DNA of 64,000 nucleotides from Streptosporangiales bacterium. GTDB taxonomy: Bacteria > Actinomycetota > Actinomycetes > Streptosporangiales > WHST01. This document shows positions 44,803 through 53,043 of the stretch, in pieces. The notes below the pieces were generated by a model that searched no databases, was not told where the DNA came from, and was given only the letters and a program-made list of their open reading frames with translations. The stretch lies in contig WHST01000019.1 of NCBI GenBank assembly GCA_009379955.1, positions 1 through 64,000 of the forward strand, in the 5' to 3' direction. Position numbers and translations under genes: made by a program. How positions within the stretch are numbered: the first letter of the stretch is position 1; each line of letters opens with the position of its first letter.

Positions 44803-45906
44803 TTGACCGTGGAGAGCTCGATGAGATCGTCGGCTGCCGGGACGGACTGCGTCCAGCTCCTCACCCCTGAGGGGGAACGGCTTCGGCCGGCCGGGTACGA
44901 GGACATCGACTTCACTGCCGACGAGGTACGCGACTTCTACCGCGACTTCGTGCTCGTCCGCCGGATCGACACCGAGGCCACCGCCCTGCAGCGGCAGGGT
45001 GAGCTGGGCATCTGGGCGTCGCTGCTCGGCCAGGAGGCCGCGCAGGTCGGCTCCGCCCGCGCGCTGCGGCCGAACGACTTCGTCTTCCCGACCTACCGGG
45101 AGCACGGCGTCGCGTGGTGCCGTGGCATCGACCCGATCCACCTGCTCGGGCTGTTCCGCGGCGTCGACCACGGCAACTGGGATCCCGAGGAGTTCAACTT
45201 CGGCCTCTACACGATCGTCATCGGCGCCCAGTGCCTGCACGCCACGGGCTACGCGATGGGCATGATGCGCGACGGCGCCGAGGACGCGGTCCTCGCCTAC
45301 TTCGGCGACGGCGCGTCCGCCCAGGGCGACGTCAACGAGGCCCTGATCTGGGCCGGCGTGTTCAACACCCCCGTCGTGTTCTTCTGCCAGAACAACCAGT
45401 GGGCCATCTCGGTGCCCCTGCAGCGGCAGAGCCGTACCCCGCTGTACAAGCGCGCGCAGGGCTTCGGGTTCCCGGGCATCCAGGTCGACGGCAACGACGT
45501 GTTCGCGGTGCACGCGGTCACGTCCCGGGCGCTCGCCAGCGCGCGGGAGGGCAACGGGCCCACCCTGATCGAGGCGGTCACGTACCGCATGGGCGCCCAC
45601 ACCACCAACGACGACCCGTCGCGCTACCGCATCGAGAGCGAGGTCGAGGAGTGGCGGTTGAAGGACCCGATCGAACGGGTCCGCGTCTACCTCGCCCGCA
45701 GCGGCCTCGCCGACCAGGCGTTCTTCGACTCGATCGAGGAGGAGGCGAACGACCTCGCCGCCTCCCTGCGCAAGCGGTGCGTCGAGATGCCCGACCCCGA
45801 CCCGACGCGGATGTTCTCCCAGGTCTACGCCGAGCCGAGCCCCCTGCTCGACCAGGAGCGCGAGGAGTACCTGAGCTACCTCGCGGGCTTCGAAGGAGGG
45901 CACTGA
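44803..45906 (+). CDS. 2-oxoacid dehydrogenase E1 alpha subunit
   Basis: 367-residue thiamine-diphosphate E1 alpha subunit. The ThDP motif GDGASAQGDVNEAL ends in FFCQNNQWAIS, and GHHTNDD-like GAHTTNDDPSRYR marks the phosphorylation-loop region. Oxidative decarboxylation of a branched-chain 2-oxoacid or pyruvate; the alpha/beta split form in actinobacteria usually serves branched-chain acids. TTG 44803 has GAGGAG six bases upstream; a GTG and an ATG follow. First gene of an E1alpha-E1beta-E2 operon. Confidence 0.9.
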   Translation: MTVESSMRSSAAGTDCVQLLTPEGERLRPAGYEDIDFTADEVRDFYRDFVLVRRIDTEATALQRQGELGIWASLLGQEAAQVGSARALRPNDFVFPTYREHGVAWCRGIDPIHLLGLFRGVDHGNWDPEEFNFGLYTIVIGAQCLHATGYAMGMMRDGAEDAVLAYFGDGASAQGDVNEALIWAGVFNTPVVFFCQNNQWAISVPLQRQSRTPLYKRAQGFGFPGIQVDGNDVFAVHAVTSRALASAREGNGPTLIEAVTYRMGAHTTNDDPSRYRIESEVEEWRLKDPIERVRVYLARSGLADQAFFDSIEEEANDLAASLRKRCVEMPDPDPTRMFSQVYAEPSPLLDQEREEYLSYLAGFEGGH

Positions 45907-46028
45907 TGAGCAAGGCAGCGCAGGAGCTCGACGAGTACCGCGGAGGGAGGGGCTGCGGTGTGGTCAGGAGTGGGCACGACGTTGTCGCGGCACCTGCCGG
46001 AGCGGTGCGAGGAGGCGGGCGCGCATGA
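45906..46028 (+). CDS. possible 40-residue small ORF
   Basis: Starts TGATG-coupled to the E1 alpha stop and ends ATGA-coupled to the E1 beta start. It encodes MSKAAQELDEYRGGRG and a Gly/Ala/Arg-rich tail. Its first ten bases ATGAGCAAGG repeat at the E1 beta start 119 bp downstream, so it may be a duplication scar rather than a gene. Confidence 0.3.
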   Translation: MSKAAQELDEYRGGRGCGVVRSGHDVVAAPAGAVRGGGRA

Positions 46029-46999
46029 GCAAGGTGACCCTGGGCAAGGCCGTCAACATGGGCTTGCGTCGCGCGCTCGAGGATGACCAGAAGGTCCTGA
46101 TCATGGGCGAGGACGTCGGCCGGCTCGGTGGCGTCTTCCGCGTCACCGACGGGCTGCAGAAGGACTTCGGCGAGGACCGCGTCGTCGACACCCCGCTCGC
46201 CGAGTCGGGCATCATCGGCACGGCCGTCGGCCTGGCGATGCGCGGCTACCGGCCGGTGTGCGAGATCCAGTTCGACGGCTTCGTGTTCCCCGGCTTCGAC
46301 CAGATCATCAGCCAGCTCGCCAAGCTGCGCTACCGGTCGCAGGGCCGGGTGCAGATGCCGGTCGTCGTGCGCATCCCGTTCGGCGGCGGCATCGGCGCGG
46401 TGGAGCACCACAGCGAGTCGCCGGAGACGTTCTTCGTCCACATCGCCGGGCTCAAGGTCGTCGCCTGCTCCAACCCCGCCGACGCGTACTGGATGATCCA
46501 GCAGGCGGTCGCGAGTGACGACCCCGTCATCTTCTTCGAGCCGAAGCGGCGCTACCACGACAAGGGCGAGGTCGACGTCGAGTCGACGCCCGACCCGTTG
46601 CACGCGTCCCGCGTCGTCCGTCCTGGTGGCCACTGCACGGTCGTGGGGTGGGGTCCGATGGTCCGTACGTCCCTCGACGCGGCCGCCGCGGCACAGGACG
46701 AGGGCACCGAGCTCGAGGTGATCGACCTCCGCTCGCTGTCGCCGCTCGACCTCGAGCCGGTGTACGACTCGGTACGGCGCACCGGCCGGCTCGTCGTCGT
46801 CAACGAGGCGCCGCGCACCGGTGGCCTGCCGGGCGAGATCGCGGCCATGGTGACCGAGCGGTGCTTCTACCACCTGGAGGCACCGGTCATGCGGGTCACC
46901 GGCTTCGACGCGCCCTACCCGCCCGCCCGGGTCGAGGACTCGTTCCTCCCCGACCTCGACCGCGTCCTCGACGCCGTCGACCGATCGCTCGCGTACTGA
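46025..46999 (+). CDS. 2-oxoacid dehydrogenase E1 beta subunit
   Basis: 324-residue E1 beta subunit, partner of the upstream alpha subunit in an alpha2beta2 ThDP enzyme. LIMGEDVGRLGGVFRVTDGL at the N-terminus and DTPLAESGIIGTAVGLAMRG carry the conserved Glu and beta-subunit contacts; GRLVVVNEAPRTGG is in the C-terminal transketolase domain. GAGGAGG precedes ATG 46025. The gap from E1 alpha is unusually long (see the small ORF). Confidence 0.94.
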   Translation: MSKVTLGKAVNMGLRRALEDDQKVLIMGEDVGRLGGVFRVTDGLQKDFGEDRVVDTPLAESGIIGTAVGLAMRGYRPVCEIQFDGFVFPGFDQIISQLAKLRYRSQGRVQMPVVVRIPFGGGIGAVEHHSESPETFFVHIAGLKVVACSNPADAYWMIQQAVASDDPVIFFEPKRRYHDKGEVDVESTPDPLHASRVVRPGGHCTVVGWGPMVRTSLDAAAAAQDEGTELEVIDLRSLSPLDLEPVYDSVRRTGRLVVVNEAPRTGGLPGEIAAMVTERCFYHLEAPVMRVTGFDAPYPPARVEDSFLPDLDRVLDAVDRSLAY

Positions 47000-47010
47000 G
47001 GGGTTAGACC

Positions 47011-48387
47011 GTGGGCCTCAAGCACTTCAAGCTGCCCGATGTCGGTGAAGGCCTCACCGAGGGCGAGATCCTGCACTGGCTGGTCAAGCCGGGCGACGAG
47101 GTGACCGTCAACCAGAACCTCGTCGAGGTCGAGACGGCGAAGGTCGCGGTCGAGCTGCCGTCGCCATGGGCCGGCGTGGTCGCGACCCTGCATGTCGAGG
47201 AGGGCACGACCGTCGACGTCGGTGCGCCGATCATCTCCATCGACGTCCCCGGCGAGCCCGACGACGCTACCGGCGGCGACGAGGACACGGCGATGCTCGT
47301 CGGCTACGGCCCCAAGGCCGGCGCGTCCAGGCGCCGCCCGCGCAAGGCGACGGCCGCGGCCGCGGTCCGCGAGCCGGAACCGGCGCCCGCACCCGAGCCG
47401 GAGCCCGCGCCCGTCGCGGAGCCGGCGGCCGAGGTCGTCGGCGTCACCGTCCTGGCCAAGCCGCCCGTGCGGAAGCTGGCGAAGGACCTCGGCGTCGACC
47501 TGCGGGCGGTGACCGCCACCGGCGCCGGCGGCACGATCACCCGCGACGACGTCAGGGCGGCCGCCGAGGCGCCGTCCGCACCAGTGGCGGCTCCGGCCGG
47601 AGCACCCGCGCCCACCGGCGCCGGCATGCCGGTCGTCGTCCCCGCGGCGGGCTGGGTGCCCGAGCTGTCGTTCGCCGGACCCGACCGCTCCGCCCGCATC
47701 CCGGTGCGCGGCGTGCGCAAGCACACGGCGGCGGCGATGGTGACCAGCGCGTTCACCGCGCCGCACGTGACCGAGTTCGTCACCGTCGACGCGACCCGCA
47801 CGATGAAACTCGTCCGCCGGCTGAAGGCGTCGCCGGAGTTCGACGGCGTCAAGGTGAGCCCGTTGCTGCTGCTCGCCAAGGGTGTCCTGCTGGCGCTCGC
47901 GCGCAACCCGATCGTCAACTCCACCTGGGTCGAGGAGTCGCAGGAGATCGTCGTCCGCGGCTACGTCAACCTCGGCATCGCCGCCGCGACCCCGCGCGGG
48001 CTCGTGGTGCCGCACATCCCCGACGCCGACCGTCTGTCCCTCGCCGGCCTGGCCGGGGCGTTGCAGGAGCTGACCGACACCGCGCGCGCGGGCAAGACGA
48101 CGCCCGCGGCGATGCAGGGTGGCACGTTCACGATCACCAACGTCGGCGTGTTCGGCGTCGACACCGGCACTCCGATCCTCAACCCCGGTGAGGCCGGCAT
48201 CCTCGCCATGGGCGCGATCAGGGAGCAGCCCTGGGTGCACAAGGGCGCGGTCGTCCCGCGGATGGTGACCACGCTCGGGCTGTCGTTCGACCACCGCATC
48301 GTCGACGGCGAGCAGGGCTCGAGGTTCCTGCGCGACATCGCCGACTTCGTCGAGGACCCGCAGACCCGCCTGTTCGCCTGGACCTGA
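47011..48387 (+). CDS. dihydrolipoamide acyltransferase E2
   Basis: 458-residue E2 core. One lipoyl domain (residues 1-80) with lipoyl K44 in VETAKVAVE, an Ala/Pro-rich linker, an E3-binding domain ([18 protein letters not shown] and RDDV, about 150-190) and a catalytic domain ending in [11 protein letters not shown] (catalytic His). Single lipoyl domain fits a branched-chain E2 better than pyruvate E2. No E3 gene is adjacent, so the shared cellular dihydrolipoamide dehydrogenase must serve. GTG 47011. Confidence 0.93.
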   Translation: MGLKHFKLPDVGEGLTEGEILHWLVKPGDEVTVNQNLVEVETAKVAVELPSPWAGVVATLHVEEGTTVDVGAPIISIDVPGEPDDATGGDEDTAMLVGYGPKAGASRRRPRKATAAAAVREPEPAPAPEPEPAPVAEPAAEVVGVTVLAKPPVRKLAKDLGVDLRAVTATGAGGTITRDDVRAAAEAPSAPVAAPAGAPAPTGAGMPVVVPAAGWVPELSFAGPDRSARIPVRGVRKHTAAAMVTSAFTAPHVTEFVTVDATRTMKLVRRLKASPEFDGVKVSPLLLLAKGVLLALARNPIVNSTWVEESQEIVVRGYVNLGIAAATPRGLVVPHIPDADRLSLAGLAGALQELTDTARAGKTTPAAMQGGTFTITNVGVFGVDTGTPILNPGEAGILAMGAIREQPWVHKGAVVPRMVTTLGLSFDHRIVDGEQGSRFLRDIADFVEDPQTRLFAWT

Positions 48388-48394
48388 CGGGGCG

Positions 48395-49309
48395 CTAGTC
48401 GTCCTTCGGTCTCGCGCCGACGATCCTGGCGCGACCGAAGGACAGGTCGGCGAGTGCCCGCATGGTCTCGTCGGCCGGCTTGTCGCTGTACGCCGTCGAG
48501 GCGGTGAGCGGAGAGCCGAAGAACGCGGTGGTGCGTGCCTGGTCGAGCGCCGACCACGACCCCTTGAGCTGACCGACGCGCGGGTCGCGCGGAACCACGC
48601 AGATCACCTTCTCGACCAGCCAGCGCTTGGGCCGGATCTCGGCGATCAGCTCCCACGGGATCTGCGCGGCCAGCACCGGCCACTTGCGGATCCGCAGCCA
48701 CACGCCCTGCCGGTCCGCGGCGAGGAGCGGGCCGCCCGTGACCTGGTTGAAGACCCGGAACCCGAAGCCGACGGTGTACAGGCCGACCGCGACGACGAGG
48801 CCGATCAGGCCGATCCGCCAGCCGCCGGTCACGAACAGATAGCCGGTCACCGCGAGCAGCACGACGAGCGGGACGCAGAACAGCAGCAGCCACATGCTGA
48901 GCCGCGGGCGTACGACGAACGGCAGGTCGCTCGGCACGCGCTTGGCGGTCCGCAGCGTAGGCGCCTTCCCCGTCGGTCCGGGAGGCGGCGGGAGCTGCAT
49001 CGGCGGTGGTTTCGCCGCGTACGATCCCGGCGGGTCGACGACGGGTACCGGCGGCACGACGCTGCGTGGCGGCCGCGCCGGGTAGCCGTAGGGCCGCGGG
49101 TGCGGCGAGCCGGGAGGCGACACCGGGGGCGGCAGCGGTCGGATCGAGTGCGGCGGGACGGGAACCGGACGTGGCCTGGTCGGATACCGGTGCGCGCCGG
49201 GTGGACCTGGCGGCGGTGCCTGGCCGGGGGGTGGACCGTACGGCGCCTGGCCGTACGGCGACACGGGGCGGTCGGGAACCTGCCAACCTCCGTGCGGTGG
49301 CTGACTCAC
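48395..49309 (-). CDS. Pro-rich PH-like membrane protein
   Basis: 304 residues. An unstructured Pro/Gly/Tyr-rich N-terminus (residues 1-125), two close TM helices (about 140-190), then a PH-like domain (WLRIRKWPVLAAQIPWELIAEI). Similar layout to bacterial PH-domain membrane proteins. GTG 49309. Divergent from the M48 protease gene; a shared promoter region of 150 bases lies between. Confidence 0.6.
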   Translation of the reverse strand: MSQPPHGGWQVPDRPVSPYGQAPYGPPPGQAPPPGPPGAHRYPTRPRPVPVPPHSIRPLPPPVSPPGSPHPRPYGYPARPPRSVVPPVPVVDPPGSYAAKPPPMQLPPPPGPTGKAPTLRTAKRVPSDLPFVVRPRLSMWLLLFCVPLVVLLAVTGYLFVTGGWRIGLIGLVVAVGLYTVGFGFRVFNQVTGGPLLAADRQGVWLRIRKWPVLAAQIPWELIAEIRPKRWLVEKVICVVPRDPRVGQLKGSWSALDQARTTAFFGSPLTASTAYSDKPADETMRALADLSFGRARIVGARPKDD

Positions 49310-49459
49310 GGGACCCCCGACGGTACTCTGCTGCTGCTATCGGGAACGGTAGCAAGCCAGTCGGGGGCACGGCAGCCGACGCCCACCCGAATGGCGTCGA
49401 TCTCACGCGTCCGGTCACGGCGGCCGGCGCATCGAGCGTGCCGAGAGGACCCGAAGACC

Positions 49460-50959
49460 ATGGCGACCTGCGCACGGTGCGGACACGAGTCCGCGGGCCA
49501 GTTCTGTGGAAACTGCGGCGCTACGCTCGGCGGCGGTCCCGGTGGCCCGCAGGGTGGCCAGGGCGGCGGCAACGGCGGACCGGGAGCGACACCGCCGTGG
49601 GCGTCCTCGGGACTCGTCCCACCCTGGCAGCAGCACCAGGCGCAGACCACCACGACCCTCCCGCCACCCGGCGGTGGCGCACCCCCCGGCGGACCGACCG
49701 CGCCGGGCGGCGGGCCTGCGGGCTCCCAGCCGTACGTCCCGCCGAACGCGGCGAGCGGCGGCCCCGGGGAGCAGGTGAGCTGGCTCGAACGCACCTTCCG
49801 CGGCCGGCCGCTGCACTACCCGACGACGCTGTACTGGATCACCCGCGCGTGCATGCGCAACCCGCGCGGCCCGATGATGGCGTTCTTCACCACCTGGTTC
49901 AACGTGTACCTCGGGCTCGTCCTGGCCGCGATCGGCGGCGTCACCGGCGTGATCGCCGGCTGGCTCGGCGGCCTCACGACCGCGGTCGGGTTCATCGGGG
50001 ACACCGGGGTCGGTCAGTTCATGCCCAACGCGGCGTTCAACATCAGCGGCGCCCTCGGCGCGGCGCTCGGCCTGGTGATCGGGGTGCTCGCCGGCTTCCT
50101 GGCCGGTATCCTCTGGTCGCCCCTGCTGATCTACGGCGTGACCGAGGACATCGTCCCGGTCATCGGCTGGGTGATCGGGCAGATCGTGAGCGGCATCGTC
50201 ATCGGCTGGCTCTACACCCTGTTCCACAACATGTTCGAGGGCACGATCATGCGGTGGAAGGGCGCCCGCCAGCTCAGCCGGCGCGAGAACGAGCTGATCA
50301 TGCCGATCGTCCGCGAGATGGCGCACCGGCTCGGCATGCACGGCGTCCCCCGGGTGCTGATGAACGAGTCCCGTGACGTCAACGCGTACGCCGGCGCCCG
50401 GCACATCGTGCTCAACCAGGGCCTGCTCGACGAGTTCGAGTACGACAAGGAGGTGCTGTCCGGTGTCATCGCCCACGAGCTGACGCACTGGCACAACGCC
50501 GACCCCGTGTCGAACGCGTTCGTGCGCGGCGTCGCGTTCCCGATCTACGTGATGTACACGTTCTGCGAGTGGGTGCGCAAGGCGCTCGGGCCGATGCTGG
50601 GGCCGATCTTCATGCTGCTGTTCATCTGGCTGATCTGGCCGCTGTACTTCATCATGCGGGTGATGATCGCCCCCGCCCACGCGACCGACACCCGTCCGGC
50701 GGAGATCATCGCCGACCGGGGCGCGGTCCAGGCGGGTCAGCGCGTCGGCATGCGCAGGGCCCTGGTCCGTATCAAGCACGCCATCGACGGCGGCCTCAGC
50801 GGCTGGGACGAGGCGATGTGCCGCACCCACCCGCCGACGGAGCTGCGGCTCGAACGGATGGAGGAGCCGGGCAAGAGCTACCCGCTTCCCGACCCGGACG
50901 GCCCGACGTCCAGCGTCGCGGCTGCCGGTGCCGGGGGCGGCAGCCTGATGAGGGACTAG
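49460..50959 (+). CDS. zinc-ribbon M48-family membrane metalloprotease
   Basis: 499 residues. An N-terminal zinc ribbon (CARCG and CGNCG, residues 4-21), a Gly/Pro-rich linker, a multi-TM part (about 130-265), and an HtpX-like protease domain. The zinc motif is HELTH at 339-343 with the third ligand E415 in RPAEIIADRG. Membrane-embedded quality-control or processing protease. It lies upstream of the VirD4/TNT operon and carries the same rare zinc-ribbon-plus-linker design as the last gene of that operon, so it may process or control its products (inference). Confidence 0.85.
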   Translation: MATCARCGHESAGQFCGNCGATLGGGPGGPQGGQGGGNGGPGATPPWASSGLVPPWQQHQAQTTTTLPPPGGGAPPGGPTAPGGGPAGSQPYVPPNAASGGPGEQVSWLERTFRGRPLHYPTTLYWITRACMRNPRGPMMAFFTTWFNVYLGLVLAAIGGVTGVIAGWLGGLTTAVGFIGDTGVGQFMPNAAFNISGALGAALGLVIGVLAGFLAGILWSPLLIYGVTEDIVPVIGWVIGQIVSGIVIGWLYTLFHNMFEGTIMRWKGARQLSRRENELIMPIVREMAHRLGMHGVPRVLMNESRDVNAYAGARHIVLNQGLLDEFEYDKEVLSGVIAHELTHWHNADPVSNAFVRGVAFPIYVMYTFCEWVRKALGPMLGPIFMLLFIWLIWPLYFIMRVMIAPAHATDTRPAEIIADRGAVQAGQRVGMRRALVRIKHAIDGGLSGWDEAMCRTHPPTELRLERMEEPGKSYPLPDPDGPTSSVAAAGAGGGSLMRD

Positions 50960-50963
50960 CGGC

Positions 50964-51074
50964 ATGACTGTGCTTCCCGCCGTCCTACTCCGCTCCGCTC
51001 CTCGCTCGCCGGGTGGGCGGGCGCTGGACCCTCTTCGGGTCGCTGCGATGCTCACTTCGGAGGACGGCTCATGA
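50964..51074 (+). CDS. possible 36-residue leader ORF
   Basis: ATG-initiated frame (MTVLPAVLLRSAPRSPGGRA and on) that ends in a TGA overlapping the VirD4-like start codon (ATGA). No clear ribosome site of its own is visible. It may couple translation, or be chance. Confidence 0.2.
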   Translation: MTVLPAVLLRSAPRSPGGRALDPLRVAAMLTSEDGS

Positions 51075-52474
51075 CGACGGCAGAACAGCCGGCGGCGATC
51101 CCGCCCTTCCAGGTGACGCCGCGGCCGAACGTCTTCCTGGGCTGGGACCAGGCGCGCAACTACGAGAAGTGCTGGAGCGGACCGGAGGACTCGGTCGGCA
51201 TCATCGGTCCACCGAGGTACGGCAAGTCGTCCGGCCTCGTGATCCCGTCCGTCCTGTGGTGGGGCGGCCCGGTGGTGTCGACGTCGACCCGCGGCGACAT
51301 CCTCGGCTTCACCGGCAACTGGCGGCGCTCGATCGCGCAGTACTACGGCGGCGACGTGCTGATCTACGACCCGTTCGGCAGCGAGTACCCGGACCGATCG
51401 ATGCACTGGTCCCCGTTGGCCGACTGCGCGGACCCGAGTGTGTGCTATCGCCGGGTGGCTGCGATGACGGCGGCGGCCAGCCAGGGCATGCAGGACGGTG
51501 ACCACTGGCGCAGCGGTGCCGCGTCGATCCTGCGGGGCTACTTCCATGCGGCGGCACTGGAGGGCCTGTCGATCACGCATGTACGCCGGTGGCTCGCCAC
51601 GCAGAACATCAGCGACGCGGCCGCGATCATGCGCATGTCGAGCAGCCCCGCGGCGATGTGGGCGGACGACCTCGACGCCATGCGTCACCTCGGTGACCGG
51701 GAACGCGGCAGCTTCTACTCGACGGCGCGCAACACCCTCGAGGCCCTGTCGGAGCCGAAGGCGCTCGAGTCGTGCTCGCGTACCGACCTGAACATCGACC
51801 ACTTCCTGCGGAGCTCGTCGTCGCTGTTCATCATCGGCCCGTCGCACCAGCAGAAGGCCGCGGCGCCCCTCATCGCGGGCCTCGTCGACAGCATCGCGCA
51901 CCGAGCCGCGGAGCTCGCCGCCCAGCAGGGCGGCCGGCTCGACCCGCCGCTGCTGCTCGCCCTCGACGAGGTCGCCAACATCGCCCCGATCGAGAGCCTG
52001 CCGTCCCTCGTCAGCGAGGGCGGCGGCCGCGGCGTCATCACCATGTGGGCGACGCAGAGCCTCGCGCAGCTGCGGGTGAGGTACGGCGAGGAGCAGCAGG
52101 CGTCGATCCTCGCGGCGACGACGGCGAAGCTCATCTTCGGCGGCCTGTCCAACGGTCGCGACCTCAACGACATCTCGGCCTGGGCCGGTGAGGAGAAGCA
52201 GACCCAGGTCACCTTCTCGTCCGGCCAGGGCGGCCAGGGCCGGGTCGGCCCGTGGGGCGGCGACTCCGGGGGCATCAGTGGTCACAGCCGGACGATGGGT
52301 CGCGAGCAGCAGGTCAGCAGCTTCATGTACCCGGCCCTGCCGGTCAACGCGATCCAGCTGCTGCCACCGCTGAACGCCTGGCTGTTCTACCGCAGCGACC
52401 GACCCCTGAGGGTCGAGACCCGACCAGCGGGCGCGATCCCCGAGTACCAGGCGATCAGGGGCTTCACGCCATGA
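51071..52474 (+). CDS. VirD4/TraG-family coupling ATPase
   Basis: 467-residue AAA+/RecA-like ATPase of the type IV coupling protein family. Walker A is GPPRYGKS at residues 46-53 and Walker B is LLLALDEVANIAPI with D299-E300; GRGVITMWATQSLAQLR is the sensor region and a TraM-recognition-like C-terminus follows. No N-terminal TM helices are present, unlike classical VirD4. GGAGGAC precedes ATG 51071. No other conjugation gene (VirB4, relaxase) is in the window; its direct coupling to a TNT-domain gene suggests a protein substrate. Confidence 0.85.
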   Translation: MTTAEQPAAIPPFQVTPRPNVFLGWDQARNYEKCWSGPEDSVGIIGPPRYGKSSGLVIPSVLWWGGPVVSTSTRGDILGFTGNWRRSIAQYYGGDVLIYDPFGSEYPDRSMHWSPLADCADPSVCYRRVAAMTAAASQGMQDGDHWRSGAASILRGYFHAAALEGLSITHVRRWLATQNISDAAAIMRMSSSPAAMWADDLDAMRHLGDRERGSFYSTARNTLEALSEPKALESCSRTDLNIDHFLRSSSSLFIIGPSHQQKAAAPLIAGLVDSIAHRAAELAAQQGGRLDPPLLLALDEVANIAPIESLPSLVSEGGGRGVITMWATQSLAQLRVRYGEEQQASILAATTAKLIFGGLSNGRDLNDISAWAGEEKQTQVTFSSGQGGQGRVGPWGGDSGGISGHSRTMGREQQVSSFMYPALPVNAIQLLPPLNAWLFYRSDRPLRVETRPAGAIPEYQAIRGFTP

Positions 52475-53043
52475 CCGACGTGCTCCTTCCGGTAGGTCAA
52501 CCACTGGGATTCGTGTACCCGTTCGCTGCGGGCGACGGCGAGCCCGCCGCGTCGGTCCGCGTCGGTGACGACATCCAGGAGCTGAGTCCGGGCGAGTACC
52601 GGATCTGGCTCATGGCATTCGGTCCGACGGATGACGATGACCTCGTCCGGCGTGCCGAGGAGCTCGGTGTCACCGATTCGCGCGATGTCATCGAGGCGTA
52701 CCTCGAGCTCGGACTGTTCATCAACGTCGACCCTGCCGGCCCCATGGACACGTTGGCCACGGTCCTCGACGAGCATCGGCTCACACCGGGTGGAGTCGGG
52801 ATGGGGAACTCCCCCGAGGAACCCGGAACCTTCTCCGTGGGAGGGCCGGAGCTGGAGCCACGTGTGCGGATGAACCTCGACGTCTACACCCTCTGGGCGA
52901 CGTCGAACGGAGCTTCGATTCTGCGGTTGTGCCGCGACATGACCAGCGGTGGAGAGCGTGATCTCGAAGGGATCGTCAGGAACATCGCCGAGAACCTTCC
53001 CGGTTTGATCGGTACGGGATCAGGCTTCCTGGACCGTGTGTGA
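52471..53043 (+). CDS. acidic 190-residue protein, winged-helix-like
   Basis: Unrecognised cytoplasmic protein, strongly acidic. Two stretches look like winged-helix units: LSPGEYRIWLMAFGPTDDDDLVRRAEELGV (seen as its two halves) at about residues 38-68, and VYTLWATSNGASILRLCRDM with the following helix at about 140-165. It overlaps the ATPase stop by four bases and the TNT gene start by one, so it is made in step with both. Candidate chaperone, adaptor or immunity protein for the toxin; no evidence separates these. Confidence 0.6.
   Translation: MTDVLLPVGQPLGFVYPFAAGDGEPAASVRVGDDIQELSPGEYRIWLMAFGPTDDDDLVRRAEELGVTDSRDVIEAYLELGLFINVDPAGPMDTLATVLDEHRLTPGGVGMGNSPEEPGTFSVGGPELEPRVRMNLDVYTLWATSNGASILRLCRDMTSGGERDLEGIVRNIAENLPGLIGTGSGFLDRV

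Noticed and set aside
49415..52504. Very long stop-free stretch on the minus strand opposite the M48 and VirD4-like genes
   Set aside because: It has no recognisable domain and is an expected by-product of GC-rich third positions in the genes on the plus strand.
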